Assembly: GCA_965198455.1 (NCBI GenBank)
Contig: CBDAPM010000003.1
Location: 3,410,001 to 3,474,000 of the forward strand
Direction of reading: 5' to 3'
Length of the DNA: 64,000 nt
From: Terriglobus sp965198455
GTDB lineage: Bacteria > Acidobacteriota > Terriglobia > Terriglobales > Acidobacteriaceae
Shown: positions 35,075 to 44,289 of the stretch, in pieces
How the letters are laid out: each line of letters opens with the position of its first letter
Position numbering within the stretch: position 1 is the first letter of the stretch
Notes under the pieces: generated by a model
The model's input: only the letters and a program-made list of their open reading frames with translations
Databases searched by the model: none
Told to the model about the DNA's origin: nothing
Translations under genes and position numbers: made by a program

Positions 35075-37117
35075 TTACGGCTTCGCTATGTTGTTGCTGC
35101 GGTCACTGTCGGGGATGCGGTGATCCGGGTCGATCGTTACGCTGGCGATCTTCTTCGTGGAGTTGATCGGCATGGTGTAAGCCGCCTTCTGCATCCAGGT
35201 TTCGGCGGGTAGTTTGGTGCGGGTAGCGGTGCCGTCCTCGAATTTGACTTCGATCCACGTGGGCAGGACCAGCTGGCCGTTCTGCACGATGTCTACGGTT
35301 GCGCCCTTGGTTGGATCGCCCGCGTCGACGTACTTGAGGTTTTTGGCGGCCATATCCATGGTCCAGTTGTACTGGTACCAGCCACGCCAGAAGTAGCTGA
35401 GGTCTTCCCCTCCCTCACTCTCCATGGCGCGAAAGAAGTCGGATGGTGTGGGGTGCTTGTAGGCCCAGTCGCTAATGTATTTGCGGAAGGCGCGGTCGAA
35501 GACTTCGTGGCCCATGATCTCTTCGCGCAGCAGATACAAGCCTTCCGCCGACTTGAAGTAGGTGATAGGGTGACGGTACTTTTCGCGGATGGCGTCAGCG
35601 CGCATGAGGATGGGCGGGGCTTCGGGGTCGGCAATGACGACGGCGATTTCATCGGCGGGATAGCCTCCGCCGGGCGCATATTCGCCGTCGCGCTTGGGAG
35701 CGTACTTGCCGTTCTTGTACTGGTCGGATTCGTAGATGTCGATGAAGGTGTTGAAGCCCTCGTCCATCCACGCATCGCGGCGTTCGTTGGATTGCACGAT
35801 CATGGGGAACCATGTGTGGCCGACCTCGTGCGCGGTGACGACGAAGGAGCCCTTGCCGGTGTCGCGGATGCCGTCGAAGACCATCGACGGGTATTCCATG
35901 CCGGAGGAGAAGCCGGCGACGTTGGTCATGACGGGCCAGGGATACGGGTACCAGTCGCGTGACATGTGCTCGACGGTGTCCTTGGTGTACTCGGTCACCA
36001 TGGGCCAGGCGTCGGGGCCGGCGGATTCAGCGGGATAGAAGCTCTGTGAGAGCGCGGACTTCCCTGCCGGGAGATTGATCTTGGCTGCGTCCCATACGAA
36101 GCCTGCGGAGGCAGAGAAGACGGCATCGCGGGTGTGGTCCATGTGGTAGTGCCAGGTCAGCGTGCCGTCGGCCTTGGGGCGTGACGCTCGGTCTTTGATT
36201 TCGTCTACGGAGCGGATGACGACGGTTGCGTCACTGGTACGGGCTTTGGCGAGCAGGTCTTGCTGCTTCTTCGTTAGCACGTCTTTCTCGTTGATGAGCA
36301 AGCCGGAGCCTGCTACGAGCATGTTCGACGGGACGTTGATGAACATGTCGTAGTTGCCGAACTCGGTGTAGAACTCGTTGCCGAGATAGGGCTGGGTGTC
36401 CCAGCCGCGGATGTCATCGTAGACGCACATGCGCGGGTACCACTGGGCAATGTCGTAGATTTCGAAGCCGTCCCGTGACTTGGCGACGGAGGTGCGGCCG
36501 CCGAAGGTGCCGGGCACTTTGTAGTGGTACTTGATGTGGATCTTGATTACGCCACCGTGCGGGAGCGGTTTGGGCAGGCTGATGCGAGCGCGTGTATCGC
36601 TGATTACATAGTCGGCCTTCATCGGCAGCGCGCCTTTGGTGTCCGCGATCAGTTCGACGGATTCGAAGATAGTGCCTTCGGTGAACTGGTCGGGGCCTGC
36701 GCGACGGCTGCCGCCTGCGAAGGAGCGCGCGCGGGAGTCGAGGCGGTAGGTGTTCTGCTCGACCATAAGCCAGAGGCTGTTGAGCGCGTCCGGGCTGTTA
36801 TTGGTGTAGGTGATGGTCTCGTCGTTGGTCAGCGTTTGCGTGGGGTTGTCGATGCTGGCGTGCATCTCGTAATCCGCTTCATTCGACCAGAAGGCGGGAC
36901 CTGGTGCGCCGTTGCCGCTGCGGTAGGAGTTGACGCTGTCGGGCATGGTGTAGGGCGCGAAGGTCTTCAGCGGGTCGTAGGTGGCGGAGCGGCCGCCGGT
37001 GTCAGGCAGTTGCGGGCGGCGCTGCTGGCCGGCTGGCGGTTGGGCCGCGAGGGTGGCGACGAAGGTGAAGATGGCGGCGGCGGTGGCGACGCGGCGCATG
37101 GCACACGGGTGTGGCAT
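35075..37117 (-). CDS. Exported M1-family metallopeptidase
   Basis: 680 residues with an N-terminal export signal (RRVATAAAIFTFVATLAAQ). The M1 zinc site is HEVGH (430-434) with the distal Glu 453 in MDEGFNTF, preceded by the exopeptidase-type motif GMEYP (406-410). An N-terminal beta domain binds the peptide N-terminus. It should trim peptides in the periplasm or outside the cell. AGGAG lies 5 bases before ATG 37117. With the M28 enzyme, this gives two large exported peptidases within 10 kb, a common feature of soil Acidobacteriota. Confidence 0.92.
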   Translation of the reverse strand: MPHPCAMRRVATAAAIFTFVATLAAQPPAGQQRRPQLPDTGGRSATYDPLKTFAPYTMPDSVNSYRSGNGAPGPAFWSNEADYEMHASIDNPTQTLTNDETITYTNNSPDALNSLWLMVEQNTYRLDSRARSFAGGSRRAGPDQFTEGTIFESVELIADTKGALPMKADYVISDTRARISLPKPLPHGGVIKIHIKYHYKVPGTFGGRTSVAKSRDGFEIYDIAQWYPRMCVYDDIRGWDTQPYLGNEFYTEFGNYDMFINVPSNMLVAGSGLLINEKDVLTKKQQDLLAKARTSDATVVIRSVDEIKDRASRPKADGTLTWHYHMDHTRDAVFSASAGFVWDAAKINLPAGKSALSQSFYPAESAGPDAWPMVTEYTKDTVEHMSRDWYPYPWPVMTNVAGFSSGMEYPSMVFDGIRDTGKGSFVVTAHEVGHTWFPMIVQSNERRDAWMDEGFNTFIDIYESDQYKNGKYAPKRDGEYAPGGGYPADEIAVVIADPEAPPILMRADAIREKYRHPITYFKSAEGLYLLREEIMGHEVFDRAFRKYISDWAYKHPTPSDFFRAMESEGGEDLSYFWRGWYQYNWTMDMAAKNLKYVDAGDPTKGATVDIVQNGQLVLPTWIEVKFEDGTATRTKLPAETWMQKAAYTMPINSTKKIASVTIDPDHRIPDSDRSNNIAKP

Positions 37118-37232
37118 TGGGACTCCTGCTGTGAAAACGAGTGTGACTCTATGAGAGCAGGTGTTGGGGATGAGGGCAAGGGTGGCTTGGAGTGGCGGCT
37201 GCTTGTGAGACTTCTAGCGCTCCGCGCTCATT

Positions 37233-37285
37233 GCAAAGCAGAACGCGAAGGACGCAACGGTTTCACGAAGGGACACAAAAAGGGT
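37233..37285 (+). repeat. Dispersed AAGG-core repeat, copy 7
   Basis: AAAGCAGAACGCGAAGGACG, then CAACGG, TTTCACGAAGGG and a run AAAAAGGG. The left end matches the consensus; cores beyond the first two are diverged. It lies in the 262-base gap between divergent M1 peptidase and feoA genes. Confidence 0.6.
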
Positions 37286-37379
37286 TTGCGGCGGTTTCAC
37301 GTGCGGAAGGTTTCGCATCGTTGTTTGCACCTGGGAATCAGATCGAGGACCGAAGTTGTCGTAGATTGCGCTAGGATGA

Positions 37380-37658
37380 ATGAAGCGCACCTTGCGCGAT
37401 GCATTTGATCTGGAAGAAGGCACCACTTTGCACCTGGCGGAACTGGAACGAGGCGAAAAGGCGACGGTAATTGGGGTCGCGCAGGGTGAGGCGTTTTGCC
37501 ACCTGTGTTCGCTCGGGTTGAACTCCGGCGCCGAGGTGGAGCTGGTGCGAACGCTATCGCGGCGCGCGCTGCTGATTGTGCGCGTGGATGGGTTCGACAT
37601 TGCCCTGCGCGGCGAGACGGCGGCGACGGTGAAGATCGCGCGGGAGAAGCGGTCGTGA
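37380..37658 (+). CDS. feoA: Ferrous iron transport protein A
   Basis: 92 residues, SH3-like FeoA fold: LHLAELERGEKATVIGV, then CSLGLNSGAEVELVRT and the terminal GFDIALRGETAATVKI. FeoA assists FeoB in ferrous iron uptake on the cytoplasmic side. ATG 37380 is preceded by AGGA. Its stop overlaps the GTG start of feoB (GTGA), so both are co-translated. Confidence 0.9.
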   Translation: MKRTLRDAFDLEEGTTLHLAELERGEKATVIGVAQGEAFCHLCSLGLNSGAEVELVRTLSRRALLIVRVDGFDIALRGETAATVKIAREKRS

Positions 37659-39523
37659 GTACGCTGACTGCCCTGCCGGCAACACCGGGTGCGGCGAAGG
37701 CTCCATCCGGCACGGGCTATAAGACGATTGGGCTGATTGGGCCGCCGAACGTGGGCAAGACCACGTTGTTTAACCGGCTGACCGGCATGCGGCAGAAGGT
37801 GAGCAACTACAGCGGCGTTACGGTCGAGCATCGCAAAGGCCGGTTGAAGACAGGCCAGACGGTGATCGACCTGCCGGGTGTGTGGAGCCTCACGCCGGAG
37901 AGCGAAGATCAGAGGATTGCGGTGAATGTGCTGCATGGCGTGCAGCCGGGCGTGCCCAAGCTGGATGCCGTGCTGCTGGTCGTCGATGGGACGCAGCTGC
38001 AGCGCTACCTGACGCTGGTGGCTGAGGTGCTGGCGTGCGGGCTGCCGACGCTGGTGCTGATCAACATGGCGGATGAGCTTGAGTCTCGCAGGGGCTACAT
38101 CGATCCGCTGGCGGTGGCTCGCGGGATTGGCGCGCCGGTGGGATTGATCAGCGCGAGCCGCGGCACGGGCATGGATGTCGTGCAGAACTTTTTGAAGATT
38201 GAGCATGCGCCCGCGCAGTTATTGCCGGTGTTGCAGGCGGGCGGCAACGCGGCGAGTGCGTGCATGCCGGATTGCAGCGATCTGACGAAGAGCGGAGCCT
38301 ACCGGCGGCCGCATCACTCGAAGTTCACGCGGGCGTTCGATCATTGGGCGCTGCATCCGCTGGTTGGGCCTGTGCTGTGTCTGCTGTTTATTACGGCGGC
38401 GTTCCAGATCATGTTTCGGATGGCATATCCGGCCGGTCAGGCGCTGAGTAACTGGCTGGGGAACGTCGGGATTGCGCTGGGTGCGTATATCCCGAATGCG
38501 ATTGTGCGGGCCATTGTGGTGGATGGCGTGTGGAATGGAGTCGCGTCGATCCTTGGATTTCTGCCGACGATCCTTTGCATGTTCCTGGTGATCACGCTGC
38601 TGGAGGATTCGGGCTACATGGCTCGTGCGGCGGTGATTGCGGATCGCACCATGGGCCATGTGGGGCTGAATGGGCGGTCGTTTCTGCCGCTGCTGAGCGC
38701 GTATGCGTGCGCTGTACCGGCGATCATGGCGACGCGGGCGATTCCCTCGAAACGCGACCGGCTGGCGACGATTTTGATTGCCCCTTTCATGACGTGCAGC
38801 GCGCGGTTGCCGGTGTATGCGCTGCTGATTGCGGCGTTTATTCCTGCCCGGAAGCTGCTGGGGAATGCGCTCGGCTTGCAGGCCGCGACGATGATGCTGC
38901 TGTATGGCGTAGGCCTGGCGGCTGCGTTGTTTACGGCGAAGCTGCTGCACTCCAGCATCCTGAAGGGCCGTGCTGCGCTGTTTGCGATTGAGCTGCCGAA
39001 CTATCGACTGCCGCGGCTGCGGACGATTGGACTGGCGATCTACGACCGCAGCAAGGTGTTTCTGAAGCAGGTGGGCACGGTAATCCTGGTGCTGAACCTG
39101 GTGATCTGGTTCCTGTCGCACCTGCCGTTTCATAACGGCCAGCCGAGCCCTGTGGGAGCAAGCCTGCTGGCGCGGATCGGCGACTTGATTCAGCCGGCGC
39201 TGCGGCCGCTTGGACTGAGCCGGAACGTGGGCATCTCGCTGCTGACGGCGTTTGTAGCGCGTGAGAGCGTGGTGAGCACGCTGGCGACGCTGTATGGCAG
39301 CGTGAACACGGGCGCGGCGTTGCAGGCGGAGATTGGCGTGGCCGGCGCGCTGGCACTGCTGGTGTTCTTTGCGTTGGCGATGCAATGCACTGCCACCCTC
39401 GCTGTCGTTCGGCGTGAGACGAATAGCTGGAAGTGGCCGCTGCTGCAAATGGGGTACATGACGGCGCTGGCATATGCGGCTTCGTTTGTGACGTACCGCA
39501 TTGCACTGGCGCTGCACGTGTGA
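37655..39523 (+). CDS. feoB: Ferrous iron transporter, GTPase permease
   Basis: 622 residues. The N-terminal G domain has G1 GPPNVGKTT (29-37), G2 in VSNYSGVTVEH, G3 DLPGVWSL, G4 NMAD and G5 SASRGTG. The C-terminal membrane part has the two Gate domains (EDSGYMARAAV, then CSARLPVYALL, and later FVARESVVSTL). It imports Fe2+. The GTG at 37655 overlaps the feoA stop; an upstream start would lie inside feoA. Somewhat shorter than E. coli FeoB (773 residues) and lacking the feoC partner. Confidence 0.95.
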   Translation: MSTLTALPATPGAAKAPSGTGYKTIGLIGPPNVGKTTLFNRLTGMRQKVSNYSGVTVEHRKGRLKTGQTVIDLPGVWSLTPESEDQRIAVNVLHGVQPGVPKLDAVLLVVDGTQLQRYLTLVAEVLACGLPTLVLINMADELESRRGYIDPLAVARGIGAPVGLISASRGTGMDVVQNFLKIEHAPAQLLPVLQAGGNAASACMPDCSDLTKSGAYRRPHHSKFTRAFDHWALHPLVGPVLCLLFITAAFQIMFRMAYPAGQALSNWLGNVGIALGAYIPNAIVRAIVVDGVWNGVASILGFLPTILCMFLVITLLEDSGYMARAAVIADRTMGHVGLNGRSFLPLLSAYACAVPAIMATRAIPSKRDRLATILIAPFMTCSARLPVYALLIAAFIPARKLLGNALGLQAATMMLLYGVGLAAALFTAKLLHSSILKGRAALFAIELPNYRLPRLRTIGLAIYDRSKVFLKQVGTVILVLNLVIWFLSHLPFHNGQPSPVGASLLARIGDLIQPALRPLGLSRNVGISLLTAFVARESVVSTLATLYGSVNTGAALQAEIGVAGALALLVFFALAMQCTATLAVVRRETNSWKWPLLQMGYMTALAYAASFVTYRIALALHV

Positions 39524-39557
39524 GCTTCTGCGCTTCCTGTACACTTGAAGCTGTCGT

Positions 39558-39634
<77 letters not shown>

Positions 39635-39809
39635 CCTATTTCCCTTGCCTATAGAAGCGATACAGCGTCCGCCACATGTGTGTGTTGGAGATGCGTTTTT
39701 GCGTGCGGTACAAACTTGTCGTGTGGGGATTCCCAGAACGGCGTGACTGCACACTGCCCGGTTGACGCGCGCCTGATAGCGCTCTCGCAAACCGCAGTAC
39801 CATAGACCC
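39635..39809. other. Intergenic region between tRNA-Val and the glycan cluster
   Basis: 175 bases with no open frame, promoter or repeat that I can support. It presumably contains the promoter of the glycan cluster. Confidence 0.3.
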
Positions 39810-41201
39810 ATGCTGTCGACGACGCAGGAGCAGGCCGCTTCCTTACTGAAGCATGATTCGCGTTTGCGGCGGGTGTTGCATGGCGTGGCTTCGGCGCTGC
39901 TGCATCGAGGCGTGGCGCTGCTGATTTCGCTGATCTCGCTGCCGCTGACGACGCGGTACCTGGGACCGGAGCGGTATGGGATCTGGGTGACGGTGAGTAC
40001 CTCCGTCAGTGTTCTCGCCGCGCTTGATCTTGGGATCGCGAACAGCCTGACAAACCGTGTGTCGCATGCGTACGCCGCCGGCGATGACCGGGTGGCGCAG
40101 ACCTACTACGCGACCGCGCTGTGGATGAGCACAGGGATTGCCGCGACGCTTGGCCTGGCCGCATGGCTGCTGTGGCCGCACCTGCACCTGGATCGGCTGG
40201 TGCATACGAGCACACCGGGACTGGCGCATGAGGCGAGCGTTTGCTATGCGATTGCGTTTGGGTTCTTTCTGCTGGGGTTCCCGCTGAACCTGTCGCACCG
40301 CGTGCTGGGCGGCTTTCAAAAGACGCAGATGGTGAACTACTTCCAAATCCTGAGTAATGTGCTTGGCCTGGCGGCGATCATCGCCGGTATCCGGCTGCAT
40401 GCCGGGTTGACGGTGCTGTTGCTGCTGTATTCGGGATCGTTGTTGCTGGGCAATCTGGTGCTGAATGCCTGGCTGAACCTGGTGTGGAAGCGGAGCGTGT
40501 TTCCATGGCCGAGCGCGTTCCGGAGCGGGCTTGGGCGGGAGCTGCTGACGTCGGGCAGCGGGTTCTTCATTTTGCAGATTGCGGGTCTGATCGTCTTCAA
40601 CTCCGACAACCTGGTGATTGCGCACTACGTGGGAGCGGCGGAGGTGATGCCGTACAGCATTACGTGGCGGTTGGCAACGTATGCCACGATCCTGACCGGC
40701 GCTCTTACACCGTCACTGTGGCCCGCGTACAGCGAGGCGTATGCGAAGGGCAACTATGACTGGGTCCGTAAGACGTTCTGGCTGACAATGCGCAGCACCG
40801 TGCTAATTTCGTTTGCGTTCCTGGGTGGTCTGGCGGTCTTTGGGCGGCCGGTGATTCATTGGTATATCGGGCCGCGTGCTGTGCCGGGCTGGCCGCTGCT
40901 GCTGGCAATCTGCAGCTGGATGCTGGTGAGTGCCTTCATGGAAGTGGAAGCGTGCCTGCTGGCGGCGATCGACCGCATCAAGCTGCAAGGCATTCTGTCC
41001 GTAGTGGCGGCGGCGATCAATCTCGCGCTGTCGATCTATCTCGCCAAGCGCATCGGGCCGATTGGCGTGGTGCTGGGTACGGCTGTCTCGTATGCCGTCG
41101 CTCTCGTTGTACCGCAGAGCATGGAGGTGTACAAGGCGTTGTATGACCCGCCTCCGCCGAAGGTTGGCACGCCTGCGCTGGTGGAGCCGGTGGCGGTATG
41201 A
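39810..41201 (+). CDS. Polysaccharide flippase (Wzx/MATE-like)
   Basis: 463 residues, about 12 to 14 membrane segments; MVF/MATE oligosaccharide flippase type, with the N-terminal TTRYLGPERYGIWVTVSTSV and GFQKTQMVNYFQIL typical of Wzx-like proteins. It should flip lipid-linked sugar repeats to the periplasm. The next gene overlaps by 4 bases (ATGA at 41198) and three more glycan genes follow, which supports this role. Confidence 0.88.
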   Translation: MLSTTQEQAASLLKHDSRLRRVLHGVASALLHRGVALLISLISLPLTTRYLGPERYGIWVTVSTSVSVLAALDLGIANSLTNRVSHAYAAGDDRVAQTYYATALWMSTGIAATLGLAAWLLWPHLHLDRLVHTSTPGLAHEASVCYAIAFGFFLLGFPLNLSHRVLGGFQKTQMVNYFQILSNVLGLAAIIAGIRLHAGLTVLLLLYSGSLLLGNLVLNAWLNLVWKRSVFPWPSAFRSGLGRELLTSGSGFFILQIAGLIVFNSDNLVIAHYVGAAEVMPYSITWRLATYATILTGALTPSLWPAYSEAYAKGNYDWVRKTFWLTMRSTVLISFAFLGGLAVFGRPVIHWYIGPRAVPGWPLLLAICSWMLVSAFMEVEACLLAAIDRIKLQGILSVVAAAINLALSIYLAKRIGPIGVVLGTAVSYAVALVVPQSMEVYKALYDPPPPKVGTPALVEPVAV

Positions 41202-42484
41202 AGCGCTGGACGGTGCGGTGGTTCTTCACGGCTGTCTCAGACCGTTTGTGGGGCTTGATGGAGAAGCCTGTCCGCGATGGGGGTGCCTGGGTGTTTCGCG
41301 TGGGCGTGGATGTTGCGCGGCGTGTGGGGGCGCTGCCGAAGCCGCGGCAGGATGGCGATGGCATGCTTGTCATCAATCTGACGAGCCACTTTGGCGATGG
41401 CGTCATGCTGCTGCCGGTGCTGCAGGCGATGCACGAGGCGAACCCTGGCGCGGCGATCGATGTGGCGTGTACGCGTGGCGTGGACAGCCTGTTTGCTGCG
41501 GTGCCGTTTGTGCGGCGGGTGTATGCGGCTCCACTGCCGTCGTCTCCACCGTTGTTGCTGAAAGAGGCGATTCAGAGGCGGCTGCAGATTGTGCGGTGGT
41601 ATCGCAGCGAGCTTGGCGGGCTGCATCCGCGGGTGTGCCTGATGCCGCGGTGGGGCGATGATTTGTTTGCGTCGCTGTACCTGGCCTACCTGATCGGCGC
41701 GCCGGTGCGGCTTGCGTATGACTCGACGGTTGACCCGTACCAGAGGAATGCGCCGCAGCGCGACCGGATGATTACCACGCCGATGCGAGGTGGGCAGGGC
41801 TTGCACGAGCCGCTGCGGTTTTTGCATGTGGCGCAGGCGGGTGGCTTGATCCCGCAGGAGTGGGTCTTCCGCACGGATGTTCCCTCTCCCGTGCTGCAGG
41901 CGATGGCTGCGGCCGTGCCGTGGGAGCCGCTGCGTGACCGGCTGGGGTTGCCAAAGGATGCGCCGTGGATTGCCATGGCGCCGGGTGCGAGCCGGCCGAA
42001 CAAGACATGGCCGGCGGACCGGTGGGCCCGTGCGGGGGAGATGTTGCTGGCTGCTGGATATCACCTGGTGGTGTTGTCTGGGCAGGCTGACCGCGTGCAT
42101 GCCGAGACGATTGCTGCCGCGTTGGACGATGCGCGGGTACACGTAGTAGCGGGGGCTACGAGCATGGTGGAGTCGATTGGATTGCTGTCGCATGCGGCGG
42201 CGTTTCTGGGGAACGATTCAGGGCCGGGGCATGCTGCGGGAGCGCTGGGTGTGCCGAGCGTGATCCTGTTCGCGTCGCATCGCGATGTGTACCCGGACCA
42301 TTCGCTTTCGCCGGTGCGGATACGGCCAATGGGACCGTTTGTGACGACGCTGCATCCGGAGCAGTTGCTGGATGGTTGCCGGGATGCGTGCGTAACGGAT
42401 GTGCCGCATTGCATTGCGACGATACCGGTTGAGGCGGCTACGGACGCGGTGCTCTCGTTGCTGCAGAAGAGATCTGCGGCATGA
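41198..42484 (+). CDS. Glycosyltransferase family 9 (heptosyltransferase-like)
   Basis: 428 residues. GT-B fold with the ADP-heptose transferase-like features LTSHFGDGVMLLPVLQ (N-terminal), APGASRPNKTWPADRWA (central) and FLGNDSGPGHAAGALGVP (C-terminal, nucleotide-sugar binding). It should add a sugar to a growing lipopolysaccharide or surface glycan; donor unknown. ATG overlaps the flippase stop, and its own stop overlaps the next gene (ATGA), so the cluster is tightly coupled. Confidence 0.85.
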   Translation: MKRWTVRWFFTAVSDRLWGLMEKPVRDGGAWVFRVGVDVARRVGALPKPRQDGDGMLVINLTSHFGDGVMLLPVLQAMHEANPGAAIDVACTRGVDSLFAAVPFVRRVYAAPLPSSPPLLLKEAIQRRLQIVRWYRSELGGLHPRVCLMPRWGDDLFASLYLAYLIGAPVRLAYDSTVDPYQRNAPQRDRMITTPMRGGQGLHEPLRFLHVAQAGGLIPQEWVFRTDVPSPVLQAMAAAVPWEPLRDRLGLPKDAPWIAMAPGASRPNKTWPADRWARAGEMLLAAGYHLVVLSGQADRVHAETIAAALDDARVHVVAGATSMVESIGLLSHAAAFLGNDSGPGHAAGALGVPSVILFASHRDVYPDHSLSPVRIRPMGPFVTTLHPEQLLDGCRDACVTDVPHCIATIPVEAATDAVLSLLQKRSAA

Positions 42485-43467
42485 CGGCGATGCCCGTGAT
42501 CGAAGTCGTGCTTGCGACGTATAACGGCGAGCGATTCCTGCGGGAGCAGATTGAGTCGATCTTTGCGCAGACATACCCAGCGGTGACGGTGCTGGCGAGT
42601 GACGATGGATCGCGGGATGGAACCGTTGCGATTCTGCGTGAGTATGCGGAACGGTTGCCGGATCGCTTTCGGCTGCTGGATGGGCCGCCGACGGGGCATC
42701 CGAAGCGTAACTTTCAACGGCTGCTGCAGGCGTCCACAGCGGAGTACGTTGCGCTGTCGGATCAGGACGATATCTGGATACCGGAGAAGCTGGCACGCAC
42801 GATGGCTGCGATGCAGTTGGCCGAACGGGAATCGGGAGCGGACACACCGATCCTTGTGTTTACCGATCTTGAACTGGTGGATGCCGGCGGTTCGCCGATG
42901 CATACGTCTTTCTGGCAGAAGCAAGGGATTCCTGGCATGGAGCGTCGCTTCAACCGGTTGTTGGCGCAGAACGTGTTTACGGGCTGCACGGGGTTGTTGA
43001 ACCGGGCGTTGATTGATCTTGCATGCCCTGTGCCGGAGGCGGTGGAGATGCATGACTGGTGGATCATGCTGACGGCGGCGGTGTTTGGGCGGCTGGTACC
43101 GCTGCCGATGGCTACGGTGCGGTATCGCCAGCATGAGAGCAATGCCGTGGGCGCGGCGGCGGATGCCAAGGTTAATCTGGTGCCGAAGTTTCGGCAACAT
43201 GGTGAACGCCGCAAGGAGTGGGAGAAGACCGAGGGCAATGCGCGGGCGCTGCTGGAACGGTTCGATGGCACGTTGCCGCTGGATAAACGCAAGTTGGTTG
43301 AGGCTTACATTCGCTGCGGGGCAAGCGCTCACCGGCTGGTGCGTGTGGGTACGCTGGTGCGGTATGGGTTTTGGCGGATGTCGTTGCGGATGAATCTTGC
43401 CATGCTTTGGTACCTGTGGGACATGGATGCGGCGAAGCGCGCGGATTTCTCTGCTGCTGCGCATTAG
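42481..43467 (+). CDS. Glycosyltransferase family 2 (rhamnosyltransferase-like)
   Basis: 328 residues, GT-A fold: VVLATYNGERFLREQIESIF (N-terminal), SDDGSRDGT and the metal-binding motif ALSDQDDIW (DxD-like), then WWIMLTAAVFG. It transfers a sugar from a nucleotide donor to the growing glycan; donor and acceptor unknown. ATG overlaps the GT9 stop by 4 bases. The C-terminus has a weak amphipathic hydrophobic segment (RYGFWRMSLRMNLAMLWYLW) that may contact the membrane. Confidence 0.88.
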   Translation: MTAMPVIEVVLATYNGERFLREQIESIFAQTYPAVTVLASDDGSRDGTVAILREYAERLPDRFRLLDGPPTGHPKRNFQRLLQASTAEYVALSDQDDIWIPEKLARTMAAMQLAERESGADTPILVFTDLELVDAGGSPMHTSFWQKQGIPGMERRFNRLLAQNVFTGCTGLLNRALIDLACPVPEAVEMHDWWIMLTAAVFGRLVPLPMATVRYRQHESNAVGAAADAKVNLVPKFRQHGERRKEWEKTEGNARALLERFDGTLPLDKRKLVEAYIRCGASAHRLVRVGTLVRYGFWRMSLRMNLAMLWYLWDMDAAKRADFSAAAH

Positions 43468-43518
43468 GAACGGCCTGCGATACTGTTGAGCGATGATGAC
43501 GGCTACGGACGTGTGTGC

Positions 43519-44289
43519 ATGAAGGCTGTGATTCTGGCGGGCGGTTTGGGAACGCGCCTGAGCGAAGAGACGGTGCTGCGGCCCAAGCCCATGGTGGAGA
43601 TCGGCGGGCGACCGATGCTTTGGCACATCATGAAGATCTATTCGCATTTTGGAATTACAGACTTCGTGATCTGTTGCGGATACAAGGGCTACGTCATCAA
43701 GGAGTACTTCGCGAACTACTTCCTGCACATGGCGGATGTGACCTTCGACATGGCAAATAACGGGATGATCGTGCACCAGAGCGTGGCAGAGCCGTGGAAG
43801 GTGACGCTGGTGGATACCGGTGACGATACGGGCACGGGTGGGCGGCTGCGGCGGGTGCGGAAGTATCTGGAGGGTGATGAGGCTTTCTGCATGACGTATG
43901 GCGATGGCGTGAGCGATGTGAATATCACGGATCTGATCGCCTTTCATGCGGCGCACGGCAAGGCGGTGACGCTGACGAGCGTGCAGCCTTCAGCGCGATT
44001 CGGTGGGCTTGGGTTGAAGGGCGAGCAGGTGGTGGCATTTCAGGAGAAGCCGCGTGATGAGGGTGGATGGGTGAATGGCGGGTTTTTTGTGCTGTCGCCG
44101 CGTGTGCTGGATGAGGTGCAGGACGATACGTGGATGTTTGAGCGGCAGCCGATGGAAGCACTCGTTGCAAAGGGTGAGGTGCAGGCCTTCAAGCACACCG
44201 GCTTTTGGCAGGCGATGGATACGCTGCGGGATAAGCGGCACCTGGAAGAGCTGTGGGCGATGGGCGAGGCGCCGTGGAAGCTTTGGTGA
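43519..44289 (+). CDS. rfbF: Glucose-1-phosphate cytidylyltransferase
   Basis: 256 residues. Makes CDP-glucose from CTP and glucose 1-phosphate. Nucleotidyltransferase signature LAGGLGTRLSEETVLRPKPM (6-25), FMTYGDGVSD-like metal motif (CMTYGDGVSDVN) and the C-terminal GFWQAMDTLRDKRHLEELW of the RfbF family. ATG 43519 precedes the conserved KAVILAGG; the upstream in-frame start at 43486 has no support. It overlaps rfbG. Confidence 0.94.
   Translation: MKAVILAGGLGTRLSEETVLRPKPMVEIGGRPMLWHIMKIYSHFGITDFVICCGYKGYVIKEYFANYFLHMADVTFDMANNGMIVHQSVAEPWKVTLVDTGDDTGTGGRLRRVRKYLEGDEAFCMTYGDGVSDVNITDLIAFHAAHGKAVTLTSVQPSARFGGLGLKGEQVVAFQEKPRDEGGWVNGGFFVLSPRVLDEVQDDTWMFERQPMEALVAKGEVQAFKHTGFWQAMDTLRDKRHLEELWAMGEAPWKLW

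Noticed and set aside
1136..37285. A CRISPR array interpretation for the AAGG-core repeats
   Set aside because: Copies are scattered singly, not arrayed with spacers, and there are no cas genes.
36524..37408. Plus-strand frame of about 294 codons over the M1 peptidase start and feoA leader
   Set aside because: Shadow of the peptidase gene continuing into non-coding sequence, without motifs.
42061..43956. Minus-strand open frame of about 630 codons opposite the glycosyltransferase genes
   Set aside because: His/Arg/Pro-rich composition without domains, fully covered by the well-supported GT9, GT2 and rfbF genes.
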